Source: Pseudomonas laurylsulfatiphila
Lineage (GTDB): Bacteria; Pseudomonadota; Gammaproteobacteria; Pseudomonadales; Pseudomonadaceae
DNA: 64,000 nt
NCBI RefSeq assembly: GCF_002934665.1
Contig: NZ_NIRS01000006.1
Location: 186,001 to 250,000 of the forward strand
Direction: 5' to 3'
Shown: piece after piece, positions 18,344 through 25,814 of the stretch
How the letters are laid out: each line of letters begins with the position of its first letter
Position numbering within the stretch: position 1 is the first letter of the stretch
Program-made: the position numbers and the translations under genes
Notes under the pieces: model-generated
Seen by the model: only the letters and a program-made list of their open reading frames with translations
What the model was told of the DNA's origin: nothing
Database searches by the model: none

Positions 18344-19200
18344 TACTTCGCCTCCGAAGCGGCGGCCAGCTTGGCCTGGAACTCGCTGAAGTCAGCGCTG
18401 CCGTGGATGTATTCGTTGATCCACGCGGTAAAGGTTTCACGGTCGCGGGCAATCGGGTCCCAGGCTTGATAGAAGCGGTTGTCGCGTTCGTTGTAACCGT
18501 GGGCGTAGGACGGATGCGCGCCGCCAGGGACGTGGCAGACCGCGCTCAAGGCCCAGGTCGGCAGCACGCAAGAGTTCATCGGTGCATTGAGGTCGTCGAC
18601 GATTTCCTCGACGGTGACGATGCAGCGCTTGGCGGCCAGTGCGGCTTCTTTCTGCACGCCGAGAATGCCCCAGAGCAGTACGTTGCCTTTGCGGTCGGCT
18701 TTCTGCGCATGGATCACGGTGATGTCCGGGCGCACCGAAGGCACGGCGGCGAGCACTTCGCCGGTGAACGGGCAAGTAACGGACTTGATCAGCGGATTGA
18801 CCTTCGGCAGGTCGGAACCGGCGTAGGCTCGCAGCACCGCGAACGGCAGGCCGGAAGCGCCGGCGACGTAGGCATTGGCCAGGTCGGCGTGGCTGTGCTC
18901 TTCGATTTCCAGCGGGTGCGGCCACTGTTTCTCGACGGCGTCACGCAGGCGATGCAGGGAGCCGACACCCGGGTTGCCGCCCCAGGAGAAAATCAGCTTG
19001 CGGGCACATCCGGCACCGATCAACTGGTCGTAGATCAGGTCAGGGGTCATACGCACCAGGGTCAGGTCTTTCTTGCCCTGGCGAATGATTTCGTGACCCG
19101 CAGCCGTCGGGATCAGATGGGTAAAGCCCTCGAGCGCGACCGTATCGCCGTCGTTCACGAATTGCTTCACCGCGTCGTGCAGCGAAAGAATTTCAGCCAT
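18343..19200 (-). CDS. pcaI: 3-oxoadipate CoA-transferase subunit A
   Basis: This 285-residue alpha subunit pairs with PcaJ to load CoA onto beta-ketoadipate from succinyl-CoA. The family I opening is MAEILSLHDAVKQFVNDGDTV, with the later conserved GGNPGVGSLHR and ADRKGNVLLWGILGVQKEAA. It is first in the pcaIJFHG operon. A pair of PcaR-type sites lies 100-135 bp upstream, where in P. putida PcaR with beta-ketoadipate activates pcaIJ. Confidence 0.95.
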   Translation of the reverse strand: MAEILSLHDAVKQFVNDGDTVALEGFTHLIPTAAGHEIIRQGKKDLTLVRMTPDLIYDQLIGAGCARKLIFSWGGNPGVGSLHRLRDAVEKQWPHPLEIEEHSHADLANAYVAGASGLPFAVLRAYAGSDLPKVNPLIKSVTCPFTGEVLAAVPSVRPDITVIHAQKADRKGNVLLWGILGVQKEAALAAKRCIVTVEEIVDDLNAPMNSCVLPTWALSAVCHVPGGAHPSYAHGYNERDNRFYQAWDPIARDRETFTAWINEYIHGSADFSEFQAKLAAASEAK

Positions 19201-19300
19201 TGGGGCAGGCTCCCGTTTGTTGTTAACCGACAGTGGAAGAAGGCGCCGATGCGCAGCGCCGGGAATGACTGAAGGTTAAGCCTGCGCAAAACGTCAAACA

Positions 19301-19334
19301 ATCCGATAATCGACTAACCGTTCGATAATCGAAC
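19301..19334 (-). promoter_or_regulatory. Two PcaR-type operators upstream of pcaI
   Basis: ATCCGATAATCGACT (19301-19315) and GTTCGATAATCGAAC (19320-19334) are tandem copies of the PcaR motif, 19 bp start to start, just under two helical turns. The second is palindromic except at its centre. A doubled site spanning promoter elements is how PcaR is described at the P. putida pcaI promoter. Confidence 0.75.
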
Positions 19335-19369
19335 ATATTGTTGCCTGACTATCTTTATCGGCTGCCCCC

Positions 19370-19445
19370 AAAAGATCGCAGCCTGCGGCAGCTCCTACAG
19401 ATTTACACATTCCCCTGTAGGAGCTGCCGCAGGCTGCGATCTTTT
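19370..19445. repeat. REPIN, GAGCTGCCGCAGGCTGCGATC family
   Basis: Inverted 31-bp arms (19370-19400 and 19415-19445) can form one long perfect hairpin. They lie between the pcaK stop and the pcaI regulatory region. The same family occurs at 24559, 42441 and 47085. Confidence 0.88.
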
Positions 19446-19473
19446 CTGGCTACACCACTATTTCAACCCCGAA

Positions 19474-20820
19474 TCAGGTCGCATCCGCATGACTGACCAT
19501 GCCCTTGATCACAACGGCCGTGGTCGCCAGCGCCGCCGGAATCACGAGTGCCGTCAGCACTTGCTCGAAGTTCCAGCCCAGCCCCAGCAGCGTTGCGCCC
19601 ATCCACGCCCCAAGGATGGCGCCGAAGCGGCCGATCCCGAGCATCCACGACACGCCGGTGGCCCGCCCCTGAGTCGGGTAAAACCGTGCCGCCAGTGACG
19701 GCATCGCCGATTGCGCACCGTTGACACACATCCCCGCCACCAGCACCAGCGTCGCCAGTATTGTGATGTTGCCCAGACTCTGCCCCACCGCGTAGGCAAA
19801 CACCCCGGCCAGCAGGTAGAAAATGCCGATGACCTTGTGCGGATTGAACCGGTCCATCGCCCAACCCACACCCACCGCACTCAACACGCCACCGAACTGG
19901 AACAGAGCGCCGATGAAGGCGGCCTGTTCCATGCTCGCGCCACTGTCGCGCATCAGCGTCGGCAGCCAGCTGGTCAGCAGGTAGACGATCACCAGGCCCA
20001 TGAAGTAGGTCAGCCACAACAGCAAGGTGCCGACGCTGTAGGTACCGGAGAAGATCACCGCAAACACATTGCGCGCCTTCACGGTTTTCTGTTCCGGCAC
20101 GCTGAAGCTGGACGCCTGGGCCACCACCGTCGGGTCAATCGGCGCCAGTGCCTTGCGCACCTTGTCCGTACCGCGGTTACGCACCACCAGGTAACGCGCC
20201 GACTCCGGCAGCCAGAACAGCAAAACGACGGCGAGGATCAGCGGCAGGACTCCGCCGATCAGTAGCAGGCTGTGCCAGCCAAAGGCCGGAATGAGCTTGG
20301 CCGAGATAAAGCCGCCGCCGGCCATGCCGAGGTTGAAACCGCAGAACATGCTGGTCACCAGCAGGGACTTCTTGCGCTCCGGGGTGTACTCCGACAGCAG
20401 GGTCGTGGCGTTCGGCATGCCGGCGCCCAGGCCCAACCCGGTTAAAAAGCGCAACACCAGCAATTGCTCGACGTTGGTGCTGTAGGCCGAAGCCAGGCTG
20501 AAGGCACCGAACAACAACACCGCCCCGACCAGTACGACTTTTCGCCCAAAGCGGTCAGCCAATGGCCCTGAGCCCAGTGCACCAAAGACCATGCCGATCA
20601 GGGCCGCGCTCATCACCGGCCCGAGGCTGGCGCGATCGATTCCCCAATCCTGCGACAGAGCCGGCGCAATGAACCCCATGGCCGCGGTATCGAGGCCGTC
20701 GAGAAAGACAATCAGGAAACACAGGATGACTACCCGCCACTGGTAGCGCGAAATGGGTTGAGCATTGATGAAGGACTGCACGTCAAGGCAGTTTCCTACA
20801 GCAGACTGGGGCTGGTTCAT
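19474..20820 (-). CDS. pcaK: 4-hydroxybenzoate/protocatechuate transporter
   Basis: This 448-residue aromatic-acid:H+ symporter of the major facilitator superfamily has twelve membrane segments. The essential motif DGLDTAAMGFIAPAL lies in helix 1, and loop motifs GPLADRFGRK and GWAMDRFNPHK follow. The whole chain matches remembered P. putida PcaK from MNQPQ to VSHADAT. I chose the ATG at 20820; a GTG seven codons upstream gives a non-conserved extension. It is transcribed alone downstream of pcaR, with a PcaR-type site in the 124-bp gap. It moves substrate across the inner membrane and is also known as a chemoreceptor-like component for 4-hydroxybenzoate. Confidence 0.95.
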   Translation of the reverse strand: MNQPQSAVGNCLDVQSFINAQPISRYQWRVVILCFLIVFLDGLDTAAMGFIAPALSQDWGIDRASLGPVMSAALIGMVFGALGSGPLADRFGRKVVLVGAVLLFGAFSLASAYSTNVEQLLVLRFLTGLGLGAGMPNATTLLSEYTPERKKSLLVTSMFCGFNLGMAGGGFISAKLIPAFGWHSLLLIGGVLPLILAVVLLFWLPESARYLVVRNRGTDKVRKALAPIDPTVVAQASSFSVPEQKTVKARNVFAVIFSGTYSVGTLLLWLTYFMGLVIVYLLTSWLPTLMRDSGASMEQAAFIGALFQFGGVLSAVGVGWAMDRFNPHKVIGIFYLLAGVFAYAVGQSLGNITILATLVLVAGMCVNGAQSAMPSLAARFYPTQGRATGVSWMLGIGRFGAILGAWMGATLLGLGWNFEQVLTALVIPAALATTAVVIKGMVSHADAT

Positions 20821-20926
20821 TATTTTTATTCCATGGATCACAGTCGAAAAGGGGCCAGCCTGGGCTGACGCAGACGCGACAGTAATGATCCACAGGAAAC
20901 AGCGTCAATTCACCAAACGCAACTCT

Positions 20927-20941
20927 GTGCGTTTATCGAAC
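20927..20941 (-). promoter_or_regulatory. PcaR-type operator upstream of pcaK
   Basis: On the minus strand this reads GTTCGATAAACGCAC, one mismatch from GTTCGATAATCGCAC. It ends 4 bp before the pcaR stop and starts 107 bp before the pcaK ATG. Confidence 0.65.
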
Positions 20942-20944
20942 AGC

Positions 20945-21787
20945 TTAGGTGAACAGTTGGGTGCTGAGGTCGCGGCTGGCACTCAGCAGGCCGGGCAGGA
21001 AGCGTTGTTCGAGCTCGTTACGACTGACTCGCCCGGCGTGGGTGCTGACATTGAGGGCCGCGACCACCTGGCCGGAGGCGTCGTACACCGGCACGGCAAT
21101 CGAGCGCAGCCCCTGCTCAAGTTCCTGGTCGACGATGCACCAGCCTTGCTGTCGCACCTCTTGCAGGCATTCGAGCAATGCCTCGGGGGTGTGAATCGTG
21201 CGACTCGTCTTGGCCTGCAGTTCGGCGTGGTCCAGGTATTCGCCCAGCGACGTGTCATCCAGCGCGGCCAGCAGGATCCGACCCATCGACGTGCAATAGG
21301 CCGGCAGGCGCCCGCCCACCGACAGGTCCACCGAAATCAGGCGCTGGGTGGTCGCGGAGCGGGCGATGTACAGAATGTCATCACCTTCCAGCGTGGCCAT
21401 GTTGCAGGCCTCGTGCAGCTGTTCGCTCATGCGGTCCAGATAAGGCTGGGCGGAAACCGCCAGCGGCGTTGATGACACATAGGCATGACCGAGGGTCAGC
21501 ACTTTGGGCAGCAACGAATAGGTGCGGCCGTCGGTGGTGGCGTAGCCGAGTTTGATCAGGGTGTGCAGGCAGCGGCGAACGGCGGCGCGGGGAATTTCCG
21601 TGCGGTGGCTGATCTGGGCGATGGTCAGGTGCCGTTTGCGCTCCTGGAACGCCTGCACCACGGCCAGGCCACGGGCCAGGGACGTCATGAAATCCGGGTC
21701 GCCGGTCAATGCCTGGATACGCTTGGCCGGCGAGGCAACGATGGGGGGAGCCACTGAAGCGAAGGAATTGCGCATTTGATCGTTCAT
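20945..21787 (-). CDS. pcaR: IclR-family regulator of the beta-ketoadipate pathway
   Basis: This 280-residue activator responds to beta-ketoadipate. The winged helix-turn-helix is at about residues 35-95 (SLARGLAVVQAF, TIAQISHRTEIPRAAVRRCL). The IclR effector domain follows (LGHAYVSSTPLAVSAQPYL, YIARSATTQRLISVDLSVGG, AYCTSMGRILLAAL, IAVPVYDASGQVVAALNVS). The ATG has AAGGA nine bases upstream. Two PcaR-type motifs lie 80-115 bp upstream, which suggests autoregulation. It heads the divergently organised pca region and is the only regulator in it. Confidence 0.95.
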   Translation of the reverse strand: MNDQMRNSFASVAPPIVASPAKRIQALTGDPDFMTSLARGLAVVQAFQERKRHLTIAQISHRTEIPRAAVRRCLHTLIKLGYATTDGRTYSLLPKVLTLGHAYVSSTPLAVSAQPYLDRMSEQLHEACNMATLEGDDILYIARSATTQRLISVDLSVGGRLPAYCTSMGRILLAALDDTSLGEYLDHAELQAKTSRTIHTPEALLECLQEVRQQGWCIVDQELEQGLRSIAVPVYDASGQVVAALNVSTHAGRVSRNELEQRFLPGLLSASRDLSTQLFT

Positions 21788-21867
21788 ATAAGGTCCTTTT
21801 ACCCACTCGGATCAGCGACTATTACAAAGGGCTACCGCCTGACGCTCAAGCCCGGCCCGTCAACTTC

Positions 21868-21901
21868 GGGCGATTATCGAACGCTCGACCGATAATCGCA
21901 A
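21868..21901 (-). promoter_or_regulatory. Two PcaR-type operators upstream of pcaR
   Basis: GGGCGATTATCGAAC (21868-21882; reverse complement GTTCGATAATCGCCC) and GACCGATAATCGCAA (21887-21901) lie 80-114 bp upstream of pcaR. The start-to-start spacing is 19 bp, the same as at pcaI, though here the two copies are in opposite orientation. Confidence 0.65.
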
Positions 21902-22122
21902 TCCGCCGCGTCAATCAGCCGGTCCGCTGATGCCGGTTTTTCGCTGAATCACGAACTCGTTTAGAGCCAATCGATCCAGGACTTAATGAGGCATTCTAAA
22001 TACCGTAACTTGTTCGACTTAATGGCGTCAGAAAGGCATCGTCGCAAAGTTCTGCACAACAAAACGGCCCCTACAAGACCCGCTTTTAACTCTTTGGAGA
22101 TAGTGTTCTTCAAATAGGCCGC
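21902..22122. other. AT-rich intergenic stretch without a convincing gene
   Basis: Between the pcaR operators and the promoter at 22123, the sequence drops in G+C. A minus-strand ORF of 81 codons crosses it, but it has no ribosome site and an unremarkable composition. Confidence 0.4.
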
Positions 22123-22128
22123 TATAAT
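22101..22128 (+). promoter_or_regulatory. Probable promoter with perfect -10 box
   Basis: TATAAT at 22123-22128 is preceded 16 bp upstream by TAGTGT (22101-22106), a weak -35. Transcription would start near 22135 and run about 305 nt before the next start codon. Confidence 0.45.
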
Positions 22129-22134
22129 ACAATT

Positions 22135-22441
22135 CAGTAGCACTCCGGTTTTTTTACTTGCCGGACCTGCTACCCGGCAATGCGATGTTCCATCTCCGTT
22201 GCCCATTGCAAGCGCCAGATCTGCATTGCACTGCCTTGCCAGTGCGCTTGCTGAAACAGGAAACTGAAGCTACGTCAGCTGTTTATCTCTGGTGCCGTGG
22301 CCGCCTGTGACATGGAAGTATTGATCCCGGTTGTTGCCAAAACGATGCCTTGACGGGCATTGCCCCTTCGACGGACGTGATCAATCGATTTGATGCAGCG
22401 CGTTTTCACCAGAATTTACCCCAACTCAATCAGGTAGCACT
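22135..22441 (+). ncRNA. Long structured leader or small RNA candidate
   Basis: This 300-nt stretch lies between a TATAAT box and the small gene at 22442 and has no credible ORF. Hairpins are visible: TTGCCGG/CCGGCAA (22158-22164, 22174-22180) and GCACTG/CAGTGC (22228-22233, 22240-22245). It resembles no riboswitch or sRNA I know. It may be a regulatory 5' leader or an independent RNA. Confidence 0.3.
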
Positions 22442-22642
22442 GTGACGAAAGACGAACTGCGCGCGGAACTAGAGCGCCAGGAACAACGCTACAAGGAAGT
22501 TTACGGCGGAGAAGTCACCACTTACGCCGCTCAACCCGAACCGGAACGCAAACCCTGGCGTAAACGCGCCACCGTTCAGGATCAGGTTTTCCAGCAAGAA
22601 CTTGAAAAAATGGAAAAGGAACTCAAAGCCGAAGAGCCATGA
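22442..22642 (+). CDS. Small charged protein of unknown function (66 aa)
   Basis: This protein starts at GTG and is extremely rich in Glu, Lys, Arg and Gln. It has two amphipathic helical segments (TKDELRAELERQEQRYKEVYG and QDQVFQQELEKMEKELKAEE) around a proline-containing linker. It has no signal or membrane segment, so it should be cytoplasmic and probably helical or partly disordered. The AGG eleven bases upstream is a weak ribosome site. I have the impression of a small protein conserved in Pseudomonas, but I cannot name a family. It follows the long leader and precedes pitA by 377 bp. Confidence 0.6.
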   Translation: MTKDELRAELERQEQRYKEVYGGEVTTYAAQPEPERKPWRKRATVQDQVFQQELEKMEKELKAEEP

Positions 22643-23019
22643 CTGCTTCGGCCTGACCCTTACAAGGACCTGCCTCTGCACCTGTTAAAAGCGGGATGCA
22701 TGGAGGTCGCCTTGCGCGCCCGCTACGAGCGGGCTGCGGCCGCTGCCCTCCCCCGGATGAAGGCAAGTTTTGATATCTGACGTATTTCTCAGATATTTCG
22801 TACAGGCATTCGCCCCCATCCTTCAGCGGTGCGAATCCCTTGCTGCGGCGATCTTTTCAAGAAAAATCAATAAGTTAAAAAACACAGCAAAACCCTTGGG
22901 CTTTGGGTGCCGCGGCAAAAAAATTCGTTGAAGAATGTTACCGATGAGCAGCTAGTGCATTGATTAGCAGTCTTTTCTGGCATAATCGCGCCCCCTTATG
23001 ACCGGGTCAGAAAACCTTC
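22643..23019. other. Intergenic region upstream of pitA
   Basis: This 377-bp stretch begins with a GC-rich inverted segment near 22711-22740 and then becomes AT-rich (22760-22960, with CAGATAT repeats and A-runs). A candidate promoter with TTGATT (22960-22965) and CATAAT (22981-22986), 15 bp apart, precedes pitA. No gene is supported. Confidence 0.45.
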
Positions 23020-24495
23020 ATGATCGATTTATTCAGCGGACTGGATGCTTGGGTGCTTGTGAGCCTCTTGCTCGCCCTGGCCTTTGTCCTCGCCTTCGAG
23101 TTCATCAACGGCTTTCATGACACCGCTAACGCGGTGGCCACCGTTATCTACACCAAAGCCATGCCGCCTCACCTGGCGGTGTTTTTCTCCGGGGTGTTCA
23201 ACTTCCTCGGCGTGCTACTGGGCGGGGTCGGCGTGGCGTATGCCATCGTCCACTTGCTGCCGGTAGAACTGCTGATCAATGTGAACACCGGTCACGGACT
23301 GGCCATGGTGTTCTCGTTGCTCGCCGCAGCCATTACCTGGAACCTGGGCACCTGGTACTTCGGTATTCCCGCTTCCAGTTCCCACACGCTGATCGGTTCG
23401 ATCCTCGGTGTCGGACTGGCCAACGCCCTGATCAACGATATTCCGCTGGCTGACGGCGTGAACTGGCAGAAAGCGATCGATATCGGCGCTTCCCTGGTGT
23501 TCTCGCCAATGGCCGGTTTCCTGATCGCAGCGCTGATCCTGATCGGCCTTAAATGGTGGCGTCCGCTGTCGAAGATGCACAAGACGCCGGAACAGCGCCG
23601 CAAGATCGACGACAAGAAACACCCGCCGTTCTGGAATCGCCTGGTATTGGTGATCTCGGCCATGGCCGTGAGTTTCGTGCACGGTTCCAACGATGGCCAG
23701 AAGGGTATCGGCCTGATCATGCTGGTCCTGATCGGTATCGTGCCGGCGCAGTTCGTCCTCGACCTGAACAGCACGACCTATCAGATCGAGCGCACCCGCG
23801 ACGCCACGCTGCACCTGAGCCAGTTCTACCAGCGCAACTCGGAAACCCTGGGCGATTTCCTGGCCCTGGGCAAGAGCGTGGAAGGCGATCTGCCGGAGAA
23901 ATTCCGTTGTAACCCGCAACAGACCGAACCGACCATCACCGCCCTGCTCGGTACCCTCAAGGGTGTAGCCGACTACCACTCGCTGCCGTCGGAAAGCCGC
24001 ATCGAAGTACGTCGTTACCTGCTCTGCCTGGACGACACGGCGAAGAAAGTCAGCAAGTTGCCAACCCTCGGCGCCCGTGAAAAGGCTGACCTGGACAAGC
24101 TGCGCAAAGACCTGACCACTACCACTGAATACGCCCCGTTCTGGGTGATTCTGGCAGTGGCGCTGGCCCTGGGCCTGGGCACCATGGTTGGCTGGAAACG
24201 CGTGGTACTGACCATTGGCGAGAAGATCGGCAAGCAAGGCATGACTTACTCTCAAGGTATGTCGGCGCAGATCACCACCGCCAGCCTGATCGGCATGGCG
24301 AACATCTTCAGCCTGCCGGTTTCCACCACCCACGTGCTGTCCTCGGGCGTGGCGGGCACCATGGTCGCCAATAAAAGCGGCCTGCAAGGCGGCACCGTCA
24401 GAACCATCCTGCTGGCCTGGGTATTGACCCTGCCAGCCACCGTGGCCCTGTCGGCCGGGTTGTTCTGGCTCGCTTCGAAGGCGCTTGGCAGCTGA
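23020..24495 (+). CDS. pitA: Low-affinity inorganic phosphate transporter (PitA family)
   Basis: This 491-residue inner-membrane symporter takes up metal-phosphate complexes with protons. The two PiT signature repeats are clear: FINGFHDTANAVATVIYTKA at the N-terminus and SFVHGSNDGQKGIGLIM in the second half. Also present are the GIPASSSHTLIGSILG and PVSTTHVLSSGVAG helices. The central hydrophilic domain (about residues 255-360) is long, as in other Pseudomonas PitA. The ATG at 23020 is preceded by a weak GGGTCAG. A strong terminator follows. It is a monocistronic unit. Confidence 0.93.
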   Translation: MIDLFSGLDAWVLVSLLLALAFVLAFEFINGFHDTANAVATVIYTKAMPPHLAVFFSGVFNFLGVLLGGVGVAYAIVHLLPVELLINVNTGHGLAMVFSLLAAAITWNLGTWYFGIPASSSHTLIGSILGVGLANALINDIPLADGVNWQKAIDIGASLVFSPMAGFLIAALILIGLKWWRPLSKMHKTPEQRRKIDDKKHPPFWNRLVLVISAMAVSFVHGSNDGQKGIGLIMLVLIGIVPAQFVLDLNSTTYQIERTRDATLHLSQFYQRNSETLGDFLALGKSVEGDLPEKFRCNPQQTEPTITALLGTLKGVADYHSLPSESRIEVRRYLLCLDDTAKKVSKLPTLGAREKADLDKLRKDLTTTTEYAPFWVILAVALALGLGTMVGWKRVVLTIGEKIGKQGMTYSQGMSAQITTASLIGMANIFSLPVSTTHVLSSGVAGTMVANKSGLQGGTVRTILLAWVLTLPATVALSAGLFWLASKALGS

Positions 24496-24510
24496 CAGGC
24501 AGCCAAACGA

Positions 24511-24545
24511 AAAAGGCGCGCTCCGCAAGGAACGCGCCTTTTTTA
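24511..24545 (+). terminator. Terminator of pitA
   Basis: The stem AAGGCGCG (24513-24520)/CGCGCCTT (24533-24540) is flanked by A and T runs. It starts 15 bp after the stop. Confidence 0.88.
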
Positions 24546-24558
24546 TTACCGCCCCCCC

Positions 24559-24645
24559 CTGTAGGAGCTGCCGCAGGCTGCGATCTCTTGATCTTGCTTC
24601 TACAAAATAAAAGCAAAAGATCGCAGCCTGCGGCAGCTCCTACAG
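24559..24645. repeat. REPIN, GAGCTGCCGCAGGCTGCGATC family
   Basis: Inverted 27-bp arms at 24559-24585 and 24619-24645 are the same as at 19370. Confidence 0.88.
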
Positions 24646-24736
24646 GGAATGTCGTACAAATTTGCAGGCAAAAAAAAGGGCAACCGAAGTTGCCCAAAAT
24701 GCCTTGCGTGCTCATTACATCCAGAAAGAACTACGG

Positions 24737-24847
24737 TTATTTCCGCTTGTGCGAATCCTTCCAGATAAAAAATCCGAATCCTGCAAAAAACACAAACATG
24801 AGGCTGACAGTCAGCACTCCGGCGATCACCACGTTGTCGAAAAACAT
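24737..24847 (-). CDS. ccoM: CcoM-like 36-residue membrane peptide (cbb3 oxidase accessory)
   Basis: This tiny protein starts MFFDNVVIAGVLTVSLM and ends FIWKDSHKRK. It has a single membrane helix with a short acidic N-terminus and a basic C-terminus. Pattern, length and orientation match CcoM, the small subunit seen in the P. stutzeri cbb3 cytochrome oxidase structure, as I remember it. A GGAG element lies nine bases before the ATG. Two Anr/Fnr-type boxes lie upstream (24913-24926 and 24962-24975), which fits low-oxygen induction of a cbb3 component. The gene is far from any cco operon in this window. If the name is wrong, it is still a small single-span membrane protein under Anr control. 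Confidence 0.75.
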   Translation of the reverse strand: MFFDNVVIAGVLTVSLMFVFFAGFGFFIWKDSHKRK

Positions 24848-24912
24848 GACGCGTCTCCTGCACTTGCCCTGTTGCGATAGGGTTAAGTTAACCAAACGGG
24901 CAGGAGAGAATA

Positions 24913-24926
24913 TTGACCGGGATCAA
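24913..24926 (-). promoter_or_regulatory. Anr/Fnr-type box 1 upstream of ccoM
   Basis: TTGACCGGGATCAA matches TTGAT-N4-ATCAA at nine of ten positions. Its centre is about 72 bp upstream of the ATG, leaving room for an activator at -41.5 with a start near 24878. Confidence 0.75.
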
Positions 24927-24961
24927 TGTCGCCCGAGACTGGGCAAGAGGAAGGGGAAAGT

Positions 24962-24975
24962 TTGACCCGCATCAA
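24962..24975 (-). promoter_or_regulatory. Anr/Fnr-type box 2 upstream of ccoM
   Basis: TTGACCCGCATCAA has the same nine-of-ten match and lies 49 bp further upstream than box 1. Confidence 0.65.
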
Positions 24976-24992
24976 TGAATGCGGGGGGAGGG

Positions 24993-25154
24993 TCAGCGTT
25001 TTTTCGGTTTGTTTTTCGGCTTTTTCTTCACCTTGCCCAACGGCATGGCTTGTTCGAACGCCTGGCGAACTTCATTGAGCCGTTTGTCATTGAGGTCATG
25101 AACACGCTTGGCGCGTTCAGCGTTGAGGTCAATCAGTTTGTCGTCTTGGCTCAT
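24993..25154 (-). CDS. Small basic protein of unknown function (53 aa)
   Basis: The protein reads MSQDDKLIDLNAERAKRVHD and on to a very basic tail, KVKKKPKNKPKKR. It has a helical N-terminal half (SQDDKLIDLNAERAKRVHDL) and no membrane segment. The internal ATG at 25154 gives the compact protein; the longer frame adds 21 residues of different character. No strong ribosome site is visible. The poly-lysine/proline tail suggests nucleic-acid or ribosome contact, which is inference only. Confidence 0.6.
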   Translation of the reverse strand: MSQDDKLIDLNAERAKRVHDLNDKRLNEVRQAFEQAMPLGKVKKKPKNKPKKR

Positions 25155-25254
25155 GGCAGTCAGTGCATCGCTTGAAATGAGTTTCAGCCGCCGCAGCGTT
25201 CGGCAACCCTGCGCCAATAATGCGGCCTGACGGCCGCGCTGACCAGCCGTGTGC

Positions 25255-25596
25255 TCAAATCTCGATGTCGACCCACAGCCCCTGTCGCGGCTGATCCTCC
25301 ATCAGCGGCGCCACCGGCACGGTGTTGTCGGCATTGAGTTCATCCCCGGGAATCGCCAGGTGCGCCTCGGGATCATTATCAGCCTCGTGGCGACGCCGTT
25401 CCTGCTCCTGCCTGCGCCGCTGTTCCTCGCGCAGCAACAGCCCGTCCTCATCAGGATTGCGCTTTTGCAGGTCGATGGTGCTTTCACTGGAGCTTTCCTG
25501 CACCGGCACCACCGGTGGAATATCCGGGCGCTGGCGGATCGGATCAGTCTGTGAAGTGATCGGCACGGCACTCAAGGGGAGCATCGGTGGCAGCAT
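25255..25596 (-). CDS. Proline/glutamate-rich protein of unknown function (113 aa)
   Basis: The ATG at 25596 has AGGAGA about ten bases upstream. The N-terminus is hydrophobic and Pro-rich (MLPPMLPLSAVPI). The middle is a highly charged Arg/Glu/Gln helix (LLREEQRRRQEQERRRHEAD), and the end is acidic. Most of the chain looks disordered or coiled. It lies divergently upstream of rapA with 218 bp between them. I do not recognise a family. Confidence 0.6.
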   Translation of the reverse strand: MLPPMLPLSAVPITSQTDPIRQRPDIPPVVPVQESSSESTIDLQKRNPDEDGLLLREEQRRRQEQERRRHEADNDPEAHLAIPGDELNADNTVPVAPLMEDQPRQGLWVDIEI

Positions 25597-25752
25597 GGTT
25601 TTCAGTCTCCTGTCAGCAAGGTTTCGGCTGCGGGGATGGCGACTTGAGCCATCTGTCGCAAACTGTGACTCAATTGGCACTCATAGGTGCAGTCAACGGC
25701 GATCCCTGCGCAGGTGGGCTAACGTAAGACTGTGAGTTTTTCTGAGAGTCCT

Positions 25753-25782
25753 TTGGCCCTGAAGCCCTCATTCCGTTAAGAT
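25753..25782 (+). promoter_or_regulatory. Candidate promoter of rapA
   Basis: TTGGCC (25753-25758) and TAAGAT (25777-25782), 18 bp apart, lie 32 bp before the rapA ATG. Confidence 0.4.
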
Positions 25783-25814
25783 AGCCCGCTTTTTCAAGGT
25801 GGGAGTCAGGCAGC

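Noticed and set aside
21961..22206. 81-codon minus-strand ORF in the AT-rich gap after pcaR
   Set aside because: It has no ribosome site, begins inside the leader structure and shows no recognisable motif. It arises by chance in a low G+C stretch.
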